Assembly (NCBI GenBank): GCA_947471745.1
Contig: CANJKZ010000507.1
Coordinates: 372,001 to 436,000 of the forward strand
Length of the DNA stretch: 64,000 nt
Direction: 5' to 3'
Source: Closterium sp. Naga37s-1
Taxonomy: Eukaryota; Streptophyta; Zygnematophyceae; Desmidiales; Closteriaceae
The notes beneath the pieces are model-generated. The model was not told the origin of the DNA. It saw only the letters and a list, made by a program, of their open reading frames with translations, and did no database searches. The translations under genes and the position numbers were made by a program. Below are positions 32,150 through 43,000 of the stretch, piece by piece (within the stretch, counting starts at the first letter, position 1; each line of letters begins with the position of its first letter).

Positions 32150-35136
32150 TGGGTACGTGCGTGCGTGCGTGCGTGCATGGTTTAGTCAGTCAGAGAAGAG
32201 GCGGGTTGCACCATGACATGTCCTGTCTGTCTGTCAGTGTATGAGAGGGTGGGATGGGTGGGATGCCAACTTCCCTAACGAGCATCACTTTTCCACAGAA
32301 TGTGAACTCCCTCGATCAGAGAAGGAGGCGATTGATCGTGCTTGGGTGATCTTTGACTCGACTCAAAAACCGTCTCATCACATCACACGCGGCTGTCCCA
32401 CCCGCACCTTGTGCACCTGCATGGCTACTGCATGGAACCTTTATACCCGCACTCCAGCACTCCAGCACCCCAGCACCCCAGCACCCATCACCCCTCCACC
32501 CACCACTCCATCCAAACCGTCGCAGAGAGAAATGATCGTGCTGGGGCGGCTATATCACCCCCGTCTCGTGCGCCTGCACGGCTACTGCATGGAACGGGAC
32601 GAGGCTCTGCTCGTGTACGAGCTCGTGACGGGGGGCAGCCTTGACAAAGTGCTGGCGGACAGTGAGTGGGGTGCTACGGGCTGTACCAGTTAAGAGTAGG
32701 TGCAGTAGTCGCCGCTCTCCCTGCTTGTGTACGGGTTTATGACGGGGGGTGCTTTCATTCACCTCTCTGCCTTCCCTGCCCTCTCCGCCCTTCGTGCTGC
32801 CCTCGCTGTCCTCCCTGCTTTCCCCTTCTGCCCTTCTTGCTGCTCTTCCTGCTGCTCTCGCTGCCCTTGCTTCTGCCCTCTCTGTTCTCCGTGCTTTCCC
32901 CATTTGCCCTCGTTGCCCTCCCTGCTGCCAACTCTGCCCTCCTGCCCTCGCCACCAACCCTTTCCCTATCTCCTTCGTGCCGGTTACTCACGAGGTGCAA
33001 ATGGAGCGCTCCTTTTCAGCTGGGACAAGCACCCCCTTCCTTCCCACTCCTTGGTACCGACTGACCTTACCCTTCCTCCCGCCTGTGCCCCGCTCTCATC
33101 CCCCCACCCACCAGGTGCGAAAGGCATGCTCTTGTTCAGCTGAGACAAGCACCACCTTTCTCACTCCTCAATACTCACTCTGCCCGTCTCCTTCCCCGAC
33201 TCTTCCCCCACCCGCCCCTCCACGCCTCCGCCTCCCGCCAACCACCAGGTGCAAGCGTCAAGCACTCCTTCAGCAGGGACATGCGTCTACAGGTGGCGGT
33301 GTAGGTAGCAGCAGAGGCCCTCGCATACATGCACCTGTGAGCCACACCACACCACCGTCCCATTCCCCTGAATTCACTCTCTCTCCGCTCCTCCTCGCTC
33401 CCCGTCCTTCCTCCACCAGGTGCAAGTGGCAAGCGCCCCTTCAGCTGGGACATGCGGCTGCAGGTGGCGGTGCAGGTGGCAGAGGGCCTCGCGTATTTGC
33501 ATGGAAGCACGCTCATTCACCGCAACCTGAAAGCCTCCAACGTGCTGCTCTCTGCTGTGAGTGCGCGGTGCCGGGGAGGTGGGTGACTTGGGGAGGTGGG
33601 TTGCTGCTGGGGGGGGTGTGGGTGGCATAGGGAGGCTGGGGGAATGGAAAATCAGCGGTGCAGTGCAGGTGGCAGAGACCCATGGTCTGAGTTTCATCTG
33701 CCGCGATTTGAACGCAGCCAACGGGCTGCTCTCGCCTGTGAGTGCATGTAAGGGTATGGGAAAGAGCAGAGGAAGCAGGGCAGGTGGCAGGGGCAGCAAG
33801 TCGACAGTGCCGCTCTTGCCTGAGTGCGTGGGGGAGAGGGGAGGTAGCAGGGCAGATAGTACAGGCAGCAAGCCATCAGCGCTGCTTTCACCATCCCTCC
33901 GAGTCTACCCACTCTCCCCTTTTCCACCACCGCACGGATATTATGCGCGGTTGCATCTGCCCCCTCCCCTCCAAATTTCACACTCGTCCCTTCCCTCCCT
34001 GCGCCACAGGAGTATGGTGCAAAGCTGGCAGACATTGGAAAGGTGCGAGGCATCACAGAAGCTCCTAGCCATGACTGCCGGTGCCCCCATCCCTCCCATT
34101 ATTCCTATTCGTCCCTTCCCTCCCTGCGCCACAGGAGTATGATGCGAAGCTAACAGGCTTCGGGATTGTGCGAGCTGGTCCTGAGAGGCAACTGCATTCG
34201 ATAGTATCCACTCGCATCATGGGCACTCAAGGCTACATCGACCCTGCTTACATGGCGACAGGTGTGTGGCCAGGACTCTAGGGGACTTTGACTAGCATTC
34301 ATACTCACATCATGAAGTCTCGGGGTTACTTTGACCCCACTTGTACGGAGACAGGCGTGTGTGTGTGGAGAAGGGAGACAGGCTTTTCACGGTATCTAGG
34401 GAAAAACTTGATAGCGTGGGGTTGCATTAGAACACTGAGGGGAGCAGTGTCTCTACATACATGAAGTCTGGGACTCCAGAGGTTGCAAAGACAGGCTCTC
34501 TAGGGTTTCGAAGGAGGTTCTGAGTCGACTCAAAACACACCCTGAGACAGGCTTTCTAGGGTGGGTGGTGTGGACTCTCATCAAGGGCACTAAGGGTAAC
34601 ATCTCTCCTGTGTACCTGATCTTTGTCCCCTCCTGCCCCTCACCACCCCTCACCACCCCTCCCCGCCCCACTACACCCATCACAGGTCGTCAAGAGAAGC
34701 ATAGGTCGCTTAGTTGAAAAGCGCAGATGGTAAGAGATTGTGCTCTTCCCTTCTTTCACCTCACCTCTCATTCCCCTCCCCTACCCTTCCCCCATCCCTT
34801 CCTGCCCCGTCTCGCCCCGCGCCGTCCACCACAGGACACCTGGGTGCCAAAAGTGACGTCTACTCCTTTGGCGTTCTGCTGTTTGAGCTAGTAACCGGCA
34901 GGAGAGTGGCGGACGAGGGAGACAGGGTGGTCACCGAGTGCAGAACACGTTTCGCACACCTCGCACCCAGAGCCACAGAATATATCGACTCTCGTCTTGG
35001 TAACCAGTACCCGGAGCGAGGCGCCCTAGGCTTGGCGATTCTGGCTCGGCACTGTGTGGCGGAGGATCGGACGAGGCGACCGGACATTGGGACTGTATTG
35101 GAAAAGCTCAGGTTGCTTGAAGGTTTGCGAGAGTGA
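31798..35136 (+). CDS. Receptor-like cytoplasmic kinase-like protein, predicted pseudokinase
   Basis: Five exons join in phase: 31,798-32,076, 32,526-32,661, 33,420-33,556, 34,135-34,261 and 34,835-35,136, all with GT...AG introns, giving about 326 residues. There is no signal peptide or membrane segment, so it is RLCK-type. A FSFAELEAAT motif precedes the kinase fold: glycine loop GNGGKG (residues 50-55), VAIKK with Lys79, and an alpha-C Glu near 95. The catalytic loop reads HRNLKASN (172-179), with Asn in place of the catalytic Asp. The DFG position reads GFG (192-194). Both metal and base aspartates are therefore missing, so phosphotransfer is unlikely. GTQGYIDPAYMATG and SDVYSFGVLLFELVTGRR are intact. 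The family acts in membrane-proximal signalling; the partner here is unknown. Start chosen for its ACCATGG context. Introns hold decayed copies of exons 2, 3 and 4. Confidence 0.82.
32077..32178 (+). repeat. (GTGC)n microsatellite starting exactly at the exon 1 donor
   Basis: The exon ends ...TTACTG and the intron opens GTGCGTGCGTGC, with over 20 tetramers broken twice by GGGTAC. Each unit carries a GTGCGT that resembles a 5' splice site, so the donor is embedded in a donor-like array. Confidence 0.8.
32392..32440 (+). repeat. Decayed upstream copy of RLCK exon 2
   Basis: Encodes a LSHPHLVHLHGYCME-like segment, nearly the LYHPRLVRLHGYCME of exon 2, about 140 bp upstream and inside intron 1. 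No usable donor follows. Confidence 0.75.
32995..33340 (+). repeat. Three decayed upstream copies of RLCK exon 3 (with acceptor)
   Basis: Copies begin at 32,995, 33,115 and 33,250. Each starts (A)G|GTGCRA and resembles the exon opening at 33,420 (GTGCAAGTGGCAAGCGCC). Spacings are 120, 135 and 170 bp. The copy nearest the true exon is the longest and extends to the GCCTCGCATACATGCA equivalent of the exon's middle. Confidence 0.75.
33661..33737 (+). repeat. Downstream copy of RLCK exon 3 that keeps an RD catalytic loop
   Basis: It is preceded by GTGCAG, opens GTGGCAGAG like the middle of exon 3, and ends CTCTCGCCT before GTGAGT, in the same donor phase as the true exon. It would encode CRDLNAAN where the main exon encodes HRNLKASN. 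It could be an alternative exon half or a fossil duplicate. Confidence 0.6.
34020..34052 (+). repeat. Upstream copy of RLCK exon 4 start that keeps the DFG-position Asp
   Basis: After CCACAG it reads GAGTATGGTGCAAAGCTG and encodes EYGAKLADIGK, versus EYDAKLTGFGI in the true exon 115 bp downstream. A GTGCGA follows where a donor would be needed. Confidence 0.65.
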
Positions 35137-37043
35137 TGCAGCGGAAGCAGCAGCTACAGCTGCCGCACTTGAGGCAGGAAAGAAGGGTCGGTTGAAAGGC
35201 GAATGGAGGTGAAGAGGGGTTTATTTTGGTTGTAGCACGCGATATCTATGATAATGTTACATATAATATGTTCTATGGACAGAAAAAGTTTCTGTCGATG
35301 TACATTTTCTCTTGGGTAACAGGGGAGAAAGTTGAAAGGCGTCAAAGTGGAAATTACAGAATGCATTCTTCTCAAAATTAGCATATGCTGTTATAGAGTG
35401 CACAAAGAACAATCTACATTGGTGGAATGGCGCAGTAGAAAACTTTTCAACAATGTACCTTTAACGATTACAGAAGAGGCGTGCAGCGAGGTATCCTTCT
35501 CTCCCACCCTCCGTTCGAACATGCGCTGGTTCGGCTTCATTATTCTGTACTTCAGAAACAAACTGACGGGATACTCTCTTCCGAACTCTCTCGAGGTTTA
35601 CTGTTCATTCGAGATGACACAGAAACTCATGTTACTCTGTAGATTACGCATGTACAAAGTTGTTGCTGACGTCAAAACAGAACCTGCGCAGGTTTGATCG
35701 TGGCAGGAGACGCGTCTTACGAGCCATCCCCAACCAATGCCCAACCAGCCGCCCCTGCCCCTCCGCCTACACCCTCTCTACAGAAACGAACACGTCAGCC
35801 ACGGAGAGCGCCAGTGCTGCGCCAGTCGACTTTGTACGCCATGCTGCTCCCAATCTGCGCAGCAGCGTTTGCTGCGCATTTCCCCCAATCGCTCCGCCGA
35901 CCCTATCCATTTCCTTGGATTTGCGTTTCTGTCCCCCTGCCAACAAAGCCCCCCCTTCCGCCACTGCTAGGTCCCCCCTTTCCCACCATTCCCCCATATC
36001 TCCCATGCCCCTGCCCCCTCCTTCCCCAACCCCCTTCCCTCTCTCCCCCAGCACTGTGTTGCGCCCAAGTCGAGTTCTAATCTCCTGCTACTACCTCGAG
36101 CACAGTGCTGAGTGGCTAGCTGCAAGGCGGTCTTGCTCGCCCTCCCTTCTAACATACTATTAAAACTCCGCGTTTCGGCGTTCCCTCCCTCCACTTCTCC
36201 GAGGGCTGCCAGGTTAAGCGTCCGGACCCACATCGGTTGGCTAAGAGCCTTTTCCTAAGGGGGTTTCCCGTCGCCGGACAGATAACAATCGCCTACCAGC
36301 AAGCGCAGCGAGTGCAGCGAGCGACAGGGACAAGGTGTGCCTATATATTGTAATTCACATGATCTGAAGTGAATTTCGCAACCTGGTTCTGTGTGTGCGC
36401 GTCCCTTGACGACTGAACTCCGTGAATTTGTCCTGATGCCATTCAAACCGTTTCAATTCACTGTTCCTTTTGTTTATCTTCGCACGTGTTGCTGGGACAA
36501 GTAACTCCAGCTTACCACGGTTGCATTCGAGCGTTTGCCCCGTCTCCAAGCAATTATCTCACAGCGTTTACACGCGTGTGCCGATTATGCGCACCGCGTG
36601 CTCTCCACTTGTTTCATTTCGCCGCGTCAGCATTCGTGCCTCGTGCACCTCCTGCTCTCTCTGCTTCTCCGCACGTTCTTCAGATCACGTCTAATTCGCA
36701 TTAGTTCGCGCATCCTCCTCTCATTCTAACCGAGGAATCGCGTATTTGAATCGGTCTCATCGCATACCTCATCAGCCATTCTCGTGTCTTTGTTGAATGC
36801 TTTCCCCCCCCACCACCCTCCGAAAATCTCGGCTTCTTTTTTGTCATCTCGCCCTTCAGGTCCAATCGGGTTACCACTTCGCCCGTCGCCCGAGGCTCGT
36901 AAGCTGGTCCTCGAGGCTGGCGGTTGCTTCTTAGGGTGAACGTGCTAGAATCTAGGACTCGATTCGGCTGATCAAGATAGGATAGGAGCGCGAACCGTCG
37001 GCCGGCCTCACAGGAGCACGACGCGTGTCCCGTCCACGTCACG
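35137..37043. other. Intergenic region between the kinase gene and TPS
   Basis: About 1.9 kb. The first 550 bp are AT-richer, probably the 3' end of the kinase gene. The Pro-codon-rich stretch at 35,690-36,080 is C/T-biased low-complexity sequence without family similarity. The last 700 bp are probably TPS leader and promoter. No RNA gene or repeat family is recognised. Confidence 0.5.
36341..36348 (+). promoter_or_regulatory. TATA-like box possibly serving TPS
   Basis: CTATATAT lies about 700 bp before the TPS start codon. The distance implies a long or intron-bearing 5' leader, so the assignment is tentative. Confidence 0.3.
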
Positions 37044-40000
37044 ATGTCGCGGTCCTATGCGAACCTCCTCGACCTATCAGGGGACGCGCCGCTGTTCACG
37101 CGCCCAGTGGCGCGCGGAAGCAAGGGCAGCCTCACCCGCTCCGCCACGGCGACGGGGACGATTGCGGACGGCGGGCGGGCGGGCGGGGGGAATCTGATGG
37201 GGCTGGGCGGGGGAGTGGACGAGGCATCGAGCTCGGGGTCGGAATCCCCGTCGAGCATCGCGCAGGAGCGGTTGATTATTGTGGCGAACATGCTTCCGCT
37301 GCACGCGGAACGGGACGCCGCCACGCAGGTGAGGTGCGGGGAGGCGCTGGCGGAATGGGGAGCAAGAGGAAGAGGGGGGAGGGCGGGGGAAGATGGTGCG
37401 GGTGAGGCGGAGGTGCGCAAAGGGAAGATGCCGCTTGGGGGAGGGGAGATGAGGGGAGGTAAATGAGGGGGGGAAAGAGGGAGGCGAGGGAAAGAGGGGG
37501 GGAAGGTAGGAGGAATAAGATCGGACTAATCGCGGATTGGGGAGGAAGGTGGGGGCGTTGCGCATGGGCGGATGGGCTAAATGTGTGGTTTGCGTGGGGC
37601 TACAATGTTGGGGGGGTATACAATGTGAATTTGTGCTTGCCGTCTGTATGGGGCTGTGCGGTATGTATGCACGTGCATGTGCGGTATAAGAGAGAGGAAA
37701 GGGGGCGGTGGAGAACGAAAAGGGGAGAAATGGATGGCTTATGAGGCGCCTCAGAAATGGATGCAAAACATAGGAAGAGTGAAAAAATGTGAAAGAGGCG
37801 GCAGGAGAGCGCGAGGGAGGAAGGGAGGAGAGAGGCGCTTGGGTGCGGACAAAAAAGGGAGGGGAGAGAGAGTCCATGTGTGTGTGGGCGCACGCACACC
37901 CAATGCGAGAGGTAGACAAAGAGCGATCCTAACCCGTGCTGCTTATATTTGCTGGCTATTCATCCATGGTGTACAAACAACCCCCCCTCCCCACACCCCC
38001 GCTTCTTCCTCCCACCCACCGCCTCATGGCCCCACTGCCCTTCTGCCCCACTGTCCCACTGCCCTCACTGCCTACACGCCCACACCGCCCACACTGCCCC
38101 AACCCAACCCACTGCATGGCGCGGAGCAGGAGTGGGCGTTCAGGTGGGACGAGGACGCGCTGCTGCTGCAGATGAAGGACGGCATCACAGTGGGCAGCGA
38201 CGAGGACATGGAGATCATCTACATCGGCTCGCTCAAGGTGTGCTGGAGCTGCTTTTACCATCTCTCAAAAGCATAGCTTGCGTCCGTCCTGTCCTGTGAC
38301 TGTTGAGAGTTCGCAAAAGCAACTCGGGCATCACAGCGGGCAGCGACGAGGACATAGCTTGCTTGTGTCCTGTGGAGCAAGTGAAGTGCGAGCTTGGTGG
38401 CGGAAAGAGGATTCTTGTTGGCGGCCAAGGGTGTACACAAACTGTTGCTCCGGCAGACGCAAGAGCATCACCCGGAATGGGATCCGAGTTGGCGTCACTG
38501 TATCTGCTTCGCATGTTTGGCACGTGTATCATTGAACCCAAGAGCCGTGTGGTGAGGTGCCGTGTGGTGAGGTGCCGTGTGGTGAGGTGCCGTGTGGTGA
38601 GGTGCTGTGTGGTGAGGTGCTGTGTGGTGAGATGCCTCAATCACTCTGCTTCCTGCCTTTGGCACCCTCTGTTGTCCGTGTGTGTGTAACAATGCATAGT
38701 GCATGTGTGGGGAATGTGCGCGTGTGGGTGCGTGGGCATTTGGGTCATTATGTTTGGGTTTTTTTGTGCTCATGCATGCGTGCGTGCGTCTTTGCATATG
38801 GGTGCATGTGTGCATGCGTGTATGAGCATCCATCTGTGCATGTCTGCTGTGGCCATGTCTGCATGTCTGCATGGCTACGTGCATGCATGTCTGCATGTGT
38901 GCATGCCTGCATGTCTGCATGTGTGCATGTGTGCACGTCTGCATGTGTGAACGTCTGAACGCCTACGTGCATGCATGGTGGTCATGGAATGGGATATGGC
39001 ACTCACAGGTGGAGGTAGATGCATCGGAGCAGGACAGGGTGGCAGCCACGCTCCTAGAGAATTTCAACTGTGTTCCCACCTTCCTGCCGGCCGACCTCAA
39101 AGCCAGGTCACTGCACCCGCCCCTGCGCTGCACCCGCCCCTGCGCTGCACCCGCCCCTGCGCTGCACCCGCCCCTGCGCTGCACCCGTCCCTGCGCTGCA
39201 CCCGCCCCTGCGCTTGCCCCTGCACTGTTTGCCTTCTTATTCCCTTCTCCACATTCCCTTCCTCTCCCCCACCCTCCCCACCCCCCCCCGCCAACTCCCT
39301 CCCACCGAACCCACCCCACTTTGTCCTCATTCTTTTCCCGTCTTGTGCGTCCTCACGCGCCCTGCTGCTTCCATTTCTCCTCATCGCTCTTGCAAGCTCC
39401 TACTGCCGTCCTCCCCTGCCCTCCCCCTTCCAATCTCGCTTTCCAGACGTTTCAAAACTCTCCCTTGCTCCACCACCTTCCATCCATCCCACTCTCCCCC
39501 CACCACACACCCGCTCCCAACCACCTCATCCACCACCCCACACGACCCTCCTCACACTCACCCCCTTCCATCTCCCTTCCCCGCTCCTCCCATCCTCCCC
39601 CGCCCCGCAGATTCTACCACGGCTTCTGCAAGCAGCAGCTGTGGCCTCTCTTCCACTACCTCCTCCCGCTCGGCCCGTCCCACTCATCCGGTCTATTCGA
39701 CCGGGAGCTGTGGCAGGCGTACGTGAGTGCGAACAAGATATTCAGCGACAAGGTGATGGAGGTGATCAGCCCGGACGACGACTACGTGTGGGTGCACGAC
39801 TACCACCTCATGGTGCTGCCCACCTTCCTGCGCAAGCGCTTTCACCGCGTGCGCCTCGGGTTCTTCCTGCACAGGTGCGTGCATGGGGGGGGGGGGTTGT
39901 TGGTGGAGTGGGGTTGGGGGGGTGTGGAGAGAGAGTGGAGAGAGTGGGTGGGGGGGAGGGGAAGGGGGGTGTTGTGATGATGGGCCAAGGACAGGGGGAG

Positions 40001-43000
40001 TGAGATGGGTGTGGGCTTAAGTGGGACTCTCTTCTTGCTCTGGCCGCTACTCCCTCCCGTGTGCCTTGCTCTACCTGGATGTAGCATGCCATGCTTGCTG
40101 CAACAACAGTGTCCCTCCCAATGTGTCGTGTGCCGCATTCTACCAGCTCTGTTGGGCATACTGCACACACACACAGCCCCCAACATTGCTGCTTTACTCT
40201 GCACCCCCCCCAACCCACTTCTTTGAACCAAACCCAACCCATTTCCAACCCATAGAACCCAATCCCCACGCCATCCCCACGCCATCCGACTCCCTTCTCC
40301 ATCCCTTCCCCCCCCCCGCCCATCAGCCCATTCCCATCCTCTGAAATCTACCGCACGCTTCCCGTGCGAGACGAGATTCTCCGCGCGCTGCTCAACGCAG
40401 ACCTCATCCCACTCCCCCCCCCTATTCCCTCCCACCCAAATCCACCCCACTCGACCCCATCCCTACTCCCTTCCCCCCTCCCCCCTTCTCCCGCCCACCA
40501 GCCCGTTCCCATCCTCTGAGATCTACCGCACCCTCCCCGTGCGAGACGAGATCCTGCGCGCGCTCCTGAACGCGGACCTGATCGGGTTCCACACCTTCGA
40601 CTACGCGCGCCACTTCCTATCCTGCTGCTCGCACAGCCCCCAAAATCGCTGCTTCCCTCTGCGCCCCTCCCCCACCCAACCCACCTTCTTCAACCTAACC
40701 CATCCCCATCCCCACCCCATCCAATCCCCGTCCCACCCCACCCGACCCCATCCCCACTCCCTCCCCCTCCCCCCCTTCTCCCGCCCACCAGCCCGTTCCC
40801 TTCCTCCGAGATCTACCGCACGCTCCCCGTGCGAGACGAGATTCTCCGCGCCCTCCTGAACGCGGACCTGATCGGGTTCCACACGTTCGACTACGCGCGC
40901 CACTTCCTATCCTGCTGCTCGCGCATGCTGGGTCTCGAGTACGAGTCCAAGCGCGGGCACATCGGGCTGGACTACTACGGGCGCACCGTGGGGATCAAGA
41001 TCATGCCTGTGGGGATTCACATGGGCCGCTTGAACGCCGCGCTGAGTCTCGCGGACACGGAGTGGCGGGTCGGGGAGCTGCGCGCGCAGTTTGAGGGGAA
41101 GAAGATCGTGCTTGGCGTGGACGATATGGATCTGTTCAAGGGGATCGGTGGGTTTGGAAGGGGGGGGGAGATGGGGGGTGTGGGGGGGAGGATGGGCGCG
41201 TGGGGTGGGAGGGGGAGGGAAGAAGGGGGTGGTTGGGGGTTTGGGGAGAGGGATGGGGGACTGGGGGTGTAGGGGCTTGTGTGGTGTGTCTGTTTCCATG
41301 CGCTTCCTCTGCATCTCCTGATTGTCATGTATGGTCATTGTCCCCATCATCATGATGATGATTAGCATCAGCACCAGCATCCACACTGTTTCCCCATCTT
41401 CATTGTCCCAAGATGGTTTTGTGAGTCGACTCAAAGAACATTCTCTCTCTCTCCCACACCCTCCCACGGATACCTGGCTGCCACCTGGCGCCCATGACAT
41501 GACATGGCATGGCACGGCATGACACGGCATGGCATGGCACGATATGGCATGGCATGGCTTGGCATGGCACGGCACGGCTTGCCTGTGCAGGGCTGAAGAT
41601 GCTGGCGATGGAGCAGCTGCTGCGGCAGCACCCCGAGTGGGTGGGCAAGGTGGTGCTGGTGCAGATCGCCAACCCTGCTCGCGGCCGCGGGGCCGAGGTC
41701 GAGCACATGCAGAACGACATCTACTCCATTGTCAAGTATGCCCCTCGCTCCCTCGCTCCCTCGCTCCCTCCCTCCCATCCTCCCATGTCTGAGGTATCTC
41801 CCTCCCTCCCATGTCTGAAGCACCGCAGAAATTGACTGTCCATGTGTGCACCCGTCTATGTGATGCCCGTGTCTGTCCAGGCTCTCCTCTGTGTCTTGTA
41901 CCTTTTGGATGATACAATGCCCCTTCTTCCGTATCCTCTTCTCACCTCTCTTTTTTCACAAACACCCCCTCCTCTTTCATGCATCCGTCCCTCCAACTTC
42001 CTCCCCTTTCTCCACCACCCCCCATTCTCTTCCCCCACCCCCTCCCCTCCTCAACTTCCCCCTCGCACCCTGCAGGCGGGTGAACCGCGAGTTCGGTCGA
42101 GAGGGGTACGAGCCGGTGATGCTGCTGGAGCGGCACGTGCCCATGTACGAGCGGGCAGCCTTCATGTCGCAGGCTGAGTGCCTGGTGGTCACAGCGGTGC
42201 GCGACGGCATGAACCTCACGCCCTACGAGTACATTGTGTGCCGCCATGGGGTGGACGCCGCTCAGGCCGCCTCTGCTGCCGCCTCTGCTGCTGCACGCGC
42301 CTCCCCTGCTGCTGCGTCCGCTGCTGCTGCTCTTGGCCCTGGTGCCGCCGCTGCTGCTGCTGGTGCTGCTGCTGGTGTGGCCTCTAGTGCTGCTGCTGCT
42401 GGTAGTGCTGGCACCGGTGCACATGAGGGGTCTGGGGCCAAGCCTCCCCTGCCCTCCCATCGCTCCCACGCGCATTCATCTCTCGACCCTCCAGCTCAGG
42501 CTCCTGCTTCCTCTGCGTCTGCTGCAGACGCAGGAGGGGACGAGGCAAAGCACACAGAGGCAGCAGGAGCGGCAGCAGTGGCTGCAGCGGAGGGAGGAGC
42601 GGCAGGTGCGGGTGTGGGTGCAGCAGGCGCCACGAGCGCTGGAGGAGACGCTCTACCCATACCTTCAGCAGCAGACTCGGGTGCTGCAGTGCCAGCATCA
42701 GCCGCTGCTGCTGGGGATACAGCAGGGGCAGCTGCGGGATCTTCAGAAGCAGGAGCAGCAGCAGCGGGAGCGGAGGGAGCGGAGAGTGCGGGGGGGCTTG
42801 TGGTGGCGCCGGCGCCGTCGCTGCCGGCGATCATAACGAAGCGGGGCGGCGAGGCGGAGAGCAGGAAGAAGCGGCGCAGCGCCATTGTGGTGTCGGAGTT
42901 CATCGGCTGCTCGCCCTCGCTCAGTGGCGCCATCAGAATCAACCCCTGGAACGTGCAGGTGCGTGCGTGCGGGTTGTATGTGTCTGTGTGCGCACGCATG

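Noticed and set aside
35332-35697. Possible 121-residue protein between the kinase gene and TPS
   Set aside because: No recognisable domain and ordinary non-coding composition; it sits in the probable 3' end/intergenic zone.
37077-37919. Antisense frame across TPS exon 1 and intron 1
   Set aside because: It is the shadow of GC-rich coding sequence and purine-rich intron; no domain, and no splice logic on that strand.
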